64,000 nucleotides of DNA from Candidatus Binatia bacterium (GTDB taxonomy: Bacteria > Desulfobacterota > Binatia > UBA1149 > JAJCZL01): assembly GCA_028278325.1 (NCBI GenBank), contig JANQEO010000151.1, positions 109,500-173,499 on the forward strand. The letters are read 5' to 3'. The notes below the pieces were generated by a model. It made no database searches. It saw only the letters and a list, made by a program, of their open reading frames with translations, and was not told the DNA's origin. Positions 55,305 to 62,964 of this stretch are shown piece by piece. A program made the translations under genes and the position numbers. Numbering within the stretch: position 1 is the stretch's first letter; each line of letters begins with the position of its first letter.

Positions 55305-55736
55305 TCAGGAAACCGGCGCTTGGTCGACGGGCTGTCCCGACTCGACCCAGCCTTTGATGCCGTCGGGCATCACGGCGACGTCGGTGTAGCCGGCGTCCTG
55401 GGCCAGGCGCGCAGCCTTGGGAGCGGCGGCGCACAGGGTGCTGGAACAATAAAAGACCAACTTCGAAGCCTTGTCGGCGGGAAGCTCGGCTGCGGTGTCG
55501 AATCCTGAGTAGCTCGAAAGAAGAACCGCGCCGGGCACCACTCCGTACTTGGTTCGCGTATCGCTATTGTTGGCGTCGAGCACTGTGACGGCCTTCTCGG
55601 CCATCATTGTAGCTACCTCGTCGACGCTGAACGTGGTCAGGCCGGAGGTGTCGGCATTGCAGCCGGCGAATACCCCGATGAGCAGCGCGGCGGCCGCCAA
55701 GGTCGATGTTACTCTGAAACTCACTGTCTTCGTCAT
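55305..55736 (-). CDS. Rhodanese-domain lipoprotein
   Basis: 143 residues: signal peptide with lipobox FAGC (lipidated Cys26), then a rhodanese domain (FSVDEVATMMAEKAVTVLDA; ADKASKLVFYCSSTLCAAAP; GYTDVAVMPDGIKGW). The active-site loop begins at C105 region in FYCSSTLC, with Cys present. Periplasmic sulfur transfer or persulfide handling is likely. GGGAGACACAAGC precedes the ATG. Confidence 0.88.
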   Translation of the reverse strand: MTKTVSFRVTSTLAAAALLIGVFAGCNADTSGLTTFSVDEVATMMAEKAVTVLDANNSDTRTKYGVVPGAVLLSSYSGFDTAAELPADKASKLVFYCSSTLCAAAPKAARLAQDAGYTDVAVMPDGIKGWVESGQPVDQAPVS

Positions 55737-55922
55737 GCTTGTGTCTCCCGTCGCACAGACCGTCGTTTAGAGTGTAGGTAATATCAGGAGTCTCGGGGCC
55801 GGGCCAGTAGCGGTCCCACGGGCCGCTGTCTTCGCGATCTACTTGGGGACATGCAGTGTCGCCTGCTAGCATGGGGTTGCGCAGCGGGCCGGCATGTCTG
55901 CGCAATGCCGCGGGGCAGGACA

Positions 55923-56249
55923 ATGTATACGGGAATCATGATCGCGCTGTTCGCCTACCCGGTTGCCTACGTGCTCTTCCAGGCGGTGTGCCTCGTTCGC
56001 TGGCGCGGGCCCTGGAAGATGGCCGCCATCGTGCCGCTGGGATGCGTCGCAGCGATTTCGGTCGTCGTGTTCGCCGACCTGCGCGAGAATCCGGCGTCTC
56101 ACAACCTTTGGCCTCTGGAGGTCATAGTATGGAGTGCGGCGGCTCTGGCCTTTCTTTGCATGCTAAGCATCTTGCGTGGGGTGGTGCAGTTGACGGCAGG
56201 CCTCAGGCATACCCAAGCCGATCCCGAAGCCGCCGGCCGGACGTCGTAG
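55923..56249 (+). CDS. Small hypothetical membrane protein
   Basis: 108 residues from ATG 55923, with GGCAGGA upstream. Three hydrophobic segments: 6-24, about 34-50 and 64-83. No family recognised. It ends one base before the GTG of the shikimate kinase gene, so they are cotranscribed. Starts further upstream (55851) give an unlikely Cys/Arg-rich N-terminus. Confidence 0.65.
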   Translation: MYTGIMIALFAYPVAYVLFQAVCLVRWRGPWKMAAIVPLGCVAAISVVVFADLRENPASHNLWPLEVIVWSAAALAFLCMLSILRGVVQLTAGLRHTQADPEAAGRTS

Positions 56250-56771
56250 GTGGTCTCCGCGCGGGCTCTTCCAAGTAACCTGGTGCTGATCGGCATGCCT
56301 GCGGTCGGCAAGAGCACTGCCGGTGTGCTGCTCGCCAAGCGCCTTTCAAAATCCTTCATCGATACCGACGTGCTGATCCAGGCCGAGCACGGCATGTCAC
56401 TTCGCGAACTCATGGACCGCGACGGGATCGACGGATTCCGTCGTGCCGAGACAGAGTGCGTTCTTGCCATCGGACGGTGTGACAACACCGTGATCTCTAC
56501 CGGAGGTAGCGTCGTTTACAGCGAGGCTGCGATGAAGCACCTGGGTTCTCTGGGTACCATCGTCTTTCTCGACACCGACGTTGGTGAGCTCGAACGCCGC
56601 ATTGGAGATCTCGATCGGCGGGGGGTGGTGCGCGCCCCGGGCCAGTCCTTACGCGAGCTTCACGCCGAACGCCTGCCTCTGTATAGGCGCCACGCCGAGG
56701 TGACCGTGGACTGCACCGGCCTCGACCACGAGGCCGTTGTCGAGCGCATCATTCGTGCCGTAACTAGCTAG
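56250..56771 (+). CDS. aroK: Shikimate kinase
   Basis: 173 residues. Walker A GMPAVGKSTAGVLLAKRL (about 15-32); shikimate-binding SFIDTDVLIQAEHGMSLREL and GIDGFRRAETE; ISTGGSVVYSE (GG motif); LID Arg in RRGVVRAPGQSLRELHAERLP in part. It phosphorylates shikimate in aromatic amino-acid synthesis. GTG start abuts the preceding stop; no other aro genes are near. Gluconate-kinase-like relatives are an outside alternative. Confidence 0.88.
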   Translation: MVSARALPSNLVLIGMPAVGKSTAGVLLAKRLSKSFIDTDVLIQAEHGMSLRELMDRDGIDGFRRAETECVLAIGRCDNTVISTGGSVVYSEAAMKHLGSLGTIVFLDTDVGELERRIGDLDRRGVVRAPGQSLRELHAERLPLYRRHAEVTVDCTGLDHEAVVERIIRAVTS

Positions 56772-56888
56772 CTTCGCACACGTACTTCTATCAGGAGGCA
56801 GCCCGCTGATCGGGCAATCAGCAAGGCTTGCGTGCTGCTGTTGCCATCAACGCCGAAAAGGGTGCACTCTTATGCTGTTAGGGGCTGA

Positions 56889-56923
56889 CCGGTCGCCGCG
56901 TCTCAGGGGGAGACGTCGACCGG
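56889..56923 (+). promoter_or_regulatory. Composite stem-loop in the leader of the response-regulator operon
   Basis: CCGGTCG (56889-56895) pairs with CGACCGG (56917-56923), and inside it CGTCTC (56899-56904) pairs with GAGACG (56910-56915) around AGGGG. It ends 24 bases before the ATG; CCGGACA just after can pair with TGTCGG near the ribosome site, so alternative folds are possible. It has no T-tract and matches no riboswitch I know. Confidence 0.55.
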
Positions 56924-56947
56924 ACAAACAATCTGTCGGGGAAGATC

Positions 56948-57352
56948 ATGGCCAATGAGTTGGTCCTCGTTATCGAGGACAATCACATGAACGCGAAGCT
57001 TCTCCGCGACGTGCTTCAGGCTCAGGGCTACGAGGTCGCGGAATCCACTAACGCAGAGGAGGGCCTCGAGTTGGCGCGTGCTCGTCTGCCCGCTCTGATT
57101 CTCATGGACATACAGTTGCCCGGCATGAACGGCGACCAAGCTCTGCGCGAGCTGAAACGGGACCCGTCTACCGCAGCCATCCCGGTGATCGCGGTCACTG
57201 CCTCGGTGATGCCCATGGAACGAAACCAGATTCTGGAGGCGGGGTTCGACGGTTTCCAGGGCAAGCCGATCAGTGTCAAGGAACTGATCAATGAAGTAAC
57301 CAGCCTCATTGGGGGTGGCGGCAAGCCCTCGGGAGGGGCGGGTGAATACTAG
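56948..57352 (+). CDS. Single-domain response regulator (DivK/CheY-like)
   Basis: 134 residues, one receiver domain: acidic pair E10-D11 in VIEDN, phospho-acceptor D54 in LMDIQLPGMNG, Thr/Ala switch (VTASVMP) and K in FQGKPISVKEL. The DivK-like DNHMNAKLL start is clear. No output domain, so it works through protein contacts, most likely with the histidine kinase whose GTG start overlaps its last 11 bases. Preceded by 176 bp with stem-loops. Confidence 0.92.
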   Translation: MANELVLVIEDNHMNAKLLRDVLQAQGYEVAESTNAEEGLELARARLPALILMDIQLPGMNGDQALRELKRDPSTAAIPVIAVTASVMPMERNQILEAGFDGFQGKPISVKELINEVTSLIGGGGKPSGGAGEY

Positions 57353-58790
57353 CCCGCTTCCGGCGGATTCTGCGACGGGAGTTGAGCTGACTCCGGAAGC
57401 CCAGCTGCTGTACCGTTGGCTCGCTTGGTACGAGCCCGTAATCGTGGTCACGCCCCCGATCTTGATTGGGCTCAGTTGGTACTTCCCCAGTCCGGTACTG
57501 ATCGCGCCGGCGGTCGCACTCGGTCTCGTTATCTGGCCCCTTACGCGTTACGCACGAAGCCTCGTCAACCGTGGAAAGGTGGACTCGGGAATCATCGCCA
57601 TAGCCGTCGGAATCTGGTTGTTGGCCTTGGTGTTCGCTCCCTACGGGGAACCGGCGTTCGTTTTGTCGGCGCTGATAGCCGCAGGGGCCGTCAGTCTCGC
57701 GGTGCCGTATGCGAGTGAACGTTTGCTGCTCCGAATCGTTATCATTTCGATCTTGGTTTGCGCGGTGGCTGCGTTTTGCTCGGCGCGAGGGCCCTTCCTC
57801 GCACTGGGGCAGCTCCCGCCCGACGTCGCACGCACAATCGTGGCTCCTTACGCACTTGTCATTTTTTCGATCTACACCCTTGTCCTATGGCACTCGAAGA
57901 TGCGCCTTGGCGAGACGATCAGCGAGATGCGCGCAACCAACCTCGCGCTGGCGGAATCCGAACGGTCGCTCGAGCGTAAGGTGGAAGAGCGGACGGCCGA
58001 ACTTGCAAGCAAGAACCAAGCGCTGGAGAAGTCACAGCAACAGCTTGCTCTGGCTCGTGACGAGGCCCTGGCTGCGAACCGTCACAAGTCGGCCTTCCTG
58101 GCCAATATGTCCCATGAGCTGAGGACCCCTCTCAACGCGGTCATAGGGTTCTCGGAGGTGCTGATCGACAAAGTGTTCGGCGATCTGAACGAGAAGCAGG
58201 ATGAATATGTCAGTGACATCCATACATCGGGGAAACACCTGCTCGCTCTGATCAACGACATCCTCGATCTGTCCAAGATCGAAGCGGGGCGTCTGGAGTT
58301 GACGCCTTCGACGTTCGACCTGCCGCTGACGATCGAGAACGCGGTCTTGTTGATGCGTGAACGTGCACGCCGAGCGGGGGTGGAGTTGAAGCATGAAGTG
58401 TCAGGCGATGTTGGTGAGATGACGGCCGACGAGCGCCAGGTGAAGCAAATCTTGATCAACCTGTTGACGAATGCCGTCAAGTTCACGGATGAGGGCGGCA
58501 CGGTCACGTTGAAAGCTGATCGCGACGGCGACGCGATAAGGATTCAAGTAGCCGACACAGGCATCGGGATCTCTCGTGCCGACCAAGAGGTCATTTTCGA
58601 AGAGTTCAGGCAGGCGGGTGATGAGAGAGTACGGAAGCAGGAAGGTACCGGGCTTGGATTGGCTTTGACCAAACGTCTCGCCGAACTTCACGGCGGCAGG
58701 GTTGGTGTGGAGAGTGAGCTCGGCCGTGGCAGCACCTTCACCGTTAGCCTGCCACTCAGCGTGGGGGAGGCCGGCACGGGAACAACGTGA
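57342..58790 (+). CDS. Membrane sensor histidine kinase
   Basis: 482 residues from GTG 57342 (GGGAGGGGCGG upstream). Six membrane segments within residues 32-184, a coiled coil about 190-245 (LERKVEERTAELASKNQALE), HisKA with H258 in NMSHELRTPLNAVIGFSEVL, and HATPase boxes: LINLLTNAVKFTDEGG (N), VADTGIGISRADQEVIFEEF (G1/F) and GTGLGLALTKRLAELHGG (G2). No periplasmic sensor domain; the membrane part probably senses. Middle gene of a three-gene operon. Confidence 0.93.
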   Translation: MNTSPLPADSATGVELTPEAQLLYRWLAWYEPVIVVTPPILIGLSWYFPSPVLIAPAVALGLVIWPLTRYARSLVNRGKVDSGIIAIAVGIWLLALVFAPYGEPAFVLSALIAAGAVSLAVPYASERLLLRIVIISILVCAVAAFCSARGPFLALGQLPPDVARTIVAPYALVIFSIYTLVLWHSKMRLGETISEMRATNLALAESERSLERKVEERTAELASKNQALEKSQQQLALARDEALAANRHKSAFLANMSHELRTPLNAVIGFSEVLIDKVFGDLNEKQDEYVSDIHTSGKHLLALINDILDLSKIEAGRLELTPSTFDLPLTIENAVLLMRERARRAGVELKHEVSGDVGEMTADERQVKQILINLLTNAVKFTDEGGTVTLKADRDGDAIRIQVADTGIGISRADQEVIFEEFRQAGDERVRKQEGTGLGLALTKRLAELHGGRVGVESELGRGSTFTVSLPLSVGEAGTGTT

Positions 58791-59908
58791 GCGATCCGCA
58801 CAAAGTCCTCGTCGTCGATGACACGCCTCACAATGTGAAGCTCTTGGCTGACTTGCTTGCGGTCAACGGGTACGCTGTCGCGACTGCGGCTTCGGGTGCC
58901 GAGGCGCTCAATCAGATAGAAAGCGATCCACCTGACCTCGTTCTTCTCGACATAGTCATGCCCGAGATGGACGGCTACGAGGTGTGCCGACGGATTCGCG
59001 AGAACCCCGAGACGCGGCTCTTGCCGGTCGTCATAATCACCGCGCTGGATCCCGGCGAGGAGAGAGTCAAAGGTATAGAAGCCGGCGCCGACGACTTTCT
59101 TACTAAACCCATACAGACCGCTGAGGTTCTCGCCCGCACGCGCTCGCTGTTACGCATCCGCGATCTTCACGAGACCGTTCGTCATCAGGCCCGGCAGCTG
59201 TCCGAGTGGAACGAGAAACTCGAAGAACGTGTCGCAGCCCAGGTACAGGAGTTGAGGCGGCTGGAGAGGCTGAAGCGGTTTTTCTCGCCTCAGATCGCGG
59301 AAGTGGTAGCTGATGATCAAGCGGGTCTCCTCCAGCCTCACCGACGCGACGTTACCGTCGTATTCGTGGACCTCAGGGGCTTCACCAGCTTTACGCAACT
59401 ATCGGAGCCCGAAGACCTGATGGAGGTCTTGGCTGAGTATCACGCGGAGATGGGCAAGCTCATCATAGAGCACGACGGCACCCTCGAGCGCTTCACCGGC
59501 GACGGAATCATGATCTTCTTCAACGATCCCTTCGAGATTCCGGATCCCGAGGAACGCGCTATCCGCATGGCAGTGGGTATGCGCTCCGCGGCCGAGTCCT
59601 TGCGTCAGCGCTGGTCCAGCCTCGGGGCCGACCTCGGTGTTGGTATAGGCATCGCAAGCGGGTTTGCTACGCTCGGGTCCATCGGGTTCGAGGGGCGTTG
59701 GGACTACGCGGCGATCGGCACTGTGACCAATCAAGCCGCGCGGCTCTGCGATACCGCCGCCGACGGACAAATCCTGGTGTCGGACCGCGTCCTTTCCAAG
59801 GTGGCAGTGTTGGTTGAATCCAGCCCGGTGGGCGAACTGGACCTCAAAGGTTTCCACAAGCCGCTGAGAAGTCACGAGGTTCGCGGCATGGCGCAAGGCG
59901 CGCGCTAG
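58787..59908 (+). CDS. Receiver domain fused to class III adenylate/guanylate cyclase
   Basis: 373 residues: receiver (1-125; D11-D12, phospho-acceptor D55 in LVLLDIVMPEMDGY, TKPI Lys), a coiled coil about 135-165, then a CHD cyclase domain (about 185-370). Metal-binding Asp D195 in VVFVDLRGFTSF and D239 in ERFTGDGIMIFF are both present; GRWDYAAIGTVTNQAARL gives the purine region. GTG overlaps the kinase stop (GTGA). The operon probably turns a membrane signal into cyclic nucleotide; ATP is the likely but unproven substrate. Confidence 0.93.
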   Translation: MSDPHKVLVVDDTPHNVKLLADLLAVNGYAVATAASGAEALNQIESDPPDLVLLDIVMPEMDGYEVCRRIRENPETRLLPVVIITALDPGEERVKGIEAGADDFLTKPIQTAEVLARTRSLLRIRDLHETVRHQARQLSEWNEKLEERVAAQVQELRRLERLKRFFSPQIAEVVADDQAGLLQPHRRDVTVVFVDLRGFTSFTQLSEPEDLMEVLAEYHAEMGKLIIEHDGTLERFTGDGIMIFFNDPFEIPDPEERAIRMAVGMRSAAESLRQRWSSLGADLGVGIGIASGFATLGSIGFEGRWDYAAIGTVTNQAARLCDTAADGQILVSDRVLSKVAVLVESSPVGELDLKGFHKPLRSHEVRGMAQGAR

Positions 59909-59977
59909 CGGACCTCGGCCTTCGCGGAAATACACACCCACGTTGCGTGGCCTGACCGCCGCTGCTAGGGGCAAGCC

Positions 59978-60847
59978 ATGAGCGATGCCCCTCGCAGGGT
60001 TGTCACAGACACCATGATCGGAATGTCCATGGCCGACTCCGAGCGTTGGTCGGAGCGAGTCGGTGTGGTGCTCGGGCAGAACCCCGGCCCGTTTACAGGC
60101 CCCGGCACGAACACTTACGTAATCGGGACGGGCAGCCGCAGGGTTCTTCTAGATACGGGGCAGGGCGTCGATGCCTACACCGACCTGCTCGAGCGCGCGC
60201 TTTCTGAAACTCCAGGTCTCGACGGGATAGAGGAGATCCTCATCACTCACGCTCACCCCGATCACATAGGAGGAGTCGAGAGCATCCTGGAGCGGTTCGG
60301 AAGCATGCGCGTGTCAAAGAAGCCGCGCACGGAAATGGATCGCGGACTCGAGCTCAGCGAGATCGACGAGGGCGCTGAGATCTCTACCGCCGGCGCGACT
60401 CTGCAAGCGCTGTGGACGCCCGGCCACGCCATCGACCATCTTTGTTTCTACATGCCCGAGGAGAGAGCGTTGTTCACCGGCGACATGGTGCTGGGAGCCG
60501 GCACCACGGTGATCCCGCGAGACGGGGACCTCGGTGACTACATGGCTTCCCTGAGGCGCTTGATGGAACTCGACGTCGACGTGATCTACCCGGCCCACGG
60601 CCCGAAGATCACCGAGCCGCGCGCCAAGATCGAGTCTTACATTCAGCACCGGGAGTTGAGGGATCGTCAGATCCTCGGGGCGCTGGAAGGCGGGCCGGCC
60701 AAGGTCGAACGAATCGTGGACGAGATCTACACCGATGTTCCCGAGGCCTTTCACGCGGCTGCCGCCGTGTCGGTAGAAGCCCACCTACGCCGCTTCGAGA
60801 AGGGCGGGCGGGTAGTGAAAGAAGGCGAGACCTGGCGCCGAGCCTAG
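59978..60847 (+). CDS. MBL-fold metallo-hydrolase (LACTB2-like)
   Basis: 289 residues. Metal motif THAHPDHIGG (about 89-98; H-x-H-x-D-H), GHAIDHLCFY, FTGDMVLGAGTTVI and YPAHGPKI complete the site. The C-terminal winged-helix (about 215-289, RDRQILGALEGGPAKVERIV) is the LACTB2-like C-terminal domain. LACTB2 relatives are thioesterases or RNases. Its stop overlaps the convergent thioesterase stop. Confidence 0.9.
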   Translation: MSDAPRRVVTDTMIGMSMADSERWSERVGVVLGQNPGPFTGPGTNTYVIGTGSRRVLLDTGQGVDAYTDLLERALSETPGLDGIEEILITHAHPDHIGGVESILERFGSMRVSKKPRTEMDRGLELSEIDEGAEISTAGATLQALWTPGHAIDHLCFYMPEERALFTGDMVLGAGTTVIPRDGDLGDYMASLRRLMELDVDVIYPAHGPKITEPRAKIESYIQHRELRDRQILGALEGGPAKVERIVDEIYTDVPEAFHAAAAVSVEAHLRRFEKGGRVVKEGETWRRA

Positions 60848-61293
60848 GGCGCCGAGACGTTTCGCGGCGAGTAGAAGAACTTGCCCGTCGACCGGGCCAG
60901 GACATCGTCGTCCTTGCTCAACTCCCCGACGATCACCGCATACTTGGAGTGCGATTCTTCTTCGATGTGCGCTTTGAATCGCAGCGGCGCCTCCACCGGA
61001 CAGGGCAGGTTGTAGCGCACCGATAGCTCGCCGGTGACCACACGGCGATCGCGCAGGAACACCGCCGCCGCACAGGACACTTCGTCGAATATGGTAGCGA
61101 CGATGCCGCCGTGGGCGATGCCTGGAGCCCCGTGGAATCGCTCGGGGATGGTATAGTCGGCCACTATGCTGTCGCCCGTTCTGACGAAGGACAGGCCGAG
61201 GCCCGATTCGTTTCGTGGCGAGCAGCCGAAGCAGCCGCCGTCTTCCGGAAAGGAAAGCGGTACGTTCTCTGGGGGAAGCGTCGGTGCAGCCAT
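60844..61293 (-). CDS. PaaI-family hotdog thioesterase
   Basis: 149 residues, single hotdog domain. GGCFGCSPRNESGLGLSF near 18-35 and the active-site segment GIAHGGIVATIFDEVSCAAAV (HGG, then D-E) around 79-99; RYNLPCPVEAPLRFKAHI follows. It cleaves an acyl-CoA thioester, consistent with the acyl-CoA enzymes in the window. Divergent from the MATE gene across 141 bp. Confidence 0.88.
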   Translation of the reverse strand: MAAPTLPPENVPLSFPEDGGCFGCSPRNESGLGLSFVRTGDSIVADYTIPERFHGAPGIAHGGIVATIFDEVSCAAAVFLRDRRVVTGELSVRYNLPCPVEAPLRFKAHIEEESHSKYAVIVGELSKDDDVLARSTGKFFYSPRNVSAP

Positions 61294-61434
61294 CTCCCTA
61301 CATACATATTCGAGCAGGGGCTATGTGCCAATCGCAGAAGATGGCTCGGGCGGAGCTTTCTCCATGTTTTGCACGTTCTTCGATCGCGCTATCAATGGTG
61401 TGGGCCGTGTCACTCGGTTATTGTCGAGGGTTCC

Positions 61435-62964
61435 GTGTCCGCCGAACGCCGCCCAAAGAAGGCCTCTGCCGACGACAACTCCGCAATCGTCCACGATGTG
61501 GAGGAAAAGCTCGAAGAGCTCGGCGACCCCGAAGGCTCACCGGCTCTGCCGTCAGCGTCGCTAGCCGCAACTTCGGCCTTGGACCGCGCCCCGGCCGCGC
61601 GACCCGAACCTGCAGACCGCGGCAGCCGTAGCGAGATATGGCGCCTGGCGTGGCCGGTCATGCTGTCTCAGTTGATGGTCGGCGCGATCGGCCTCATCGA
61701 CATCGCGATGGTGGGGCGTCTCGGGGCCGACGCAGTAGCGGCCGTTGGCTACGCATCGCAGTTCTTCTTTCTCGTCCAGTCCGCACTCTTCGCGGTGGGG
61801 TTCGCCTGCGTCGCACTCATGTCGCATGCCATCGGAGCTTCGGACTTCGCCCGTTCCCGGCGCGCGCTACGGGCATCGCTCCTCGTCTCCGTGGGCTCTG
61901 CGGTCGTTCTTTCCGCGCCTATCGTCGCCATGCCCTTTCCTTTGCTGGCCCTTCTGAGCGCCGAGCCGCAGGTTGCCGAGTTGACAGTTCCCTACCTCAT
62001 GCTGCTGCTCGCCTCCGGCGTTCTGTTCGCCGTGTCCATGGTGCTCGACAGCGCCTTGCGCGCCGATCGCGACACCGCGACTCCCATGCGCATCGTAGCG
62101 GTCGTGACCGCAGTCAAGATCGTGCTGAACGTTTTCTTGATCTTCGGTTACTGGGGTTTCCCACGCCTGGAGCTAGTAGGGGCCGGCGTGGCAACCGTGG
62201 TCTCGCAGTTCGTTGCCGTGACGCTGTTCGCATGGGTGTTGCTGCGCCGTCCAAAAGACTCTCCGGTCCGCCCCTCCTTCGTTCGCTCGGAACGGGGCTA
62301 CTCCCAGGTCAAAGACGTAGTGCGCATAGCGCTGCCCGGCGTGGGTGAGCGTGTGATCATGAACCTCGCACTGCTGAGCTACTTCGCCATCCTCGGGCGT
62401 TACGGAACCATAGCCGTCGCCGCATACACCGTGGGCATCCGGGTGCTGTCTTTCTCTTGGATACCGGGGCAAGGCTTCTCAGCCGCTGCGGCCACCCTGG
62501 TGGGCCAATCCTTGGGTGCCGGCGACGGTGACGAGGCCTCGCGCGTCGGTTGGAGAGCTGTGGGGATGGCGCTGGCCGTTGCCACGGTGCTCGGCGCCGC
62601 TTGTGCCGTCGGCCGCTACGAACTGGCGGGGCTTTTCATAGGGGATGCGCGCACGGTGGCCACGATGGGACCGTTCATGCTCTGTGTGGCCTTGGCCCAG
62701 CCCATGCTGCAGGTCCACTTTACTCTCGGCGGCGCTCACCGCGGGGCAGGCGACACCTGGAATCCCATGTTCGCAGCCGCCGTAGGCAACTGGCTGGTGC
62801 GCGTGCCGCTGGCGGTGCTGCTTGCGTTCGTCTTCGAGCTCGACCTCGTTTGGATTTGGGTGCCGCTGATCTTCGACCATCTGTGCCGGGCGGTTTGGCT
62901 GGCCTGGACCTTCAAGCGTGGTGGCTGGCGGCGGGCTTTATCCGATGATGCCGTTGCGGCGTAG
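61435..62964 (+). CDS. MATE-family multidrug/Na+ exporter
   Basis: 509 residues from GTG 61435, with GAGGG five bases upstream; starts further 5' would overlap the divergent thioesterase. Twelve membrane helices from about residue 70 to 500, with LAWPVMLSQLMVGAIGLIDI then AMVGRLGADAVAAVGYA as the MATE start, and GQGFSAAAATLVGQSLGAGD in the second half. The first 60 residues are a hydrophilic, acidic extension not usual in NorM. Its 3' end overlaps the convergent CoA-transferase gene by 27 bp. Confidence 0.92.
   Translation: MSAERRPKKASADDNSAIVHDVEEKLEELGDPEGSPALPSASLAATSALDRAPAARPEPADRGSRSEIWRLAWPVMLSQLMVGAIGLIDIAMVGRLGADAVAAVGYASQFFFLVQSALFAVGFACVALMSHAIGASDFARSRRALRASLLVSVGSAVVLSAPIVAMPFPLLALLSAEPQVAELTVPYLMLLLASGVLFAVSMVLDSALRADRDTATPMRIVAVVTAVKIVLNVFLIFGYWGFPRLELVGAGVATVVSQFVAVTLFAWVLLRRPKDSPVRPSFVRSERGYSQVKDVVRIALPGVGERVIMNLALLSYFAILGRYGTIAVAAYTVGIRVLSFSWIPGQGFSAAAATLVGQSLGAGDGDEASRVGWRAVGMALAVATVLGAACAVGRYELAGLFIGDARTVATMGPFMLCVALAQPMLQVHFTLGGAHRGAGDTWNPMFAAAVGNWLVRVPLAVLLAFVFELDLVWIWVPLIFDHLCRAVWLAWTFKRGGWRRALSDDAVAA

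Noticed and set aside
56803..56821. GCTGAT/ATCAGC hairpin as a terminator of aroK
   Set aside because: It has six pairs only and no T-tract after it; kept only as part of the structured leader observation.
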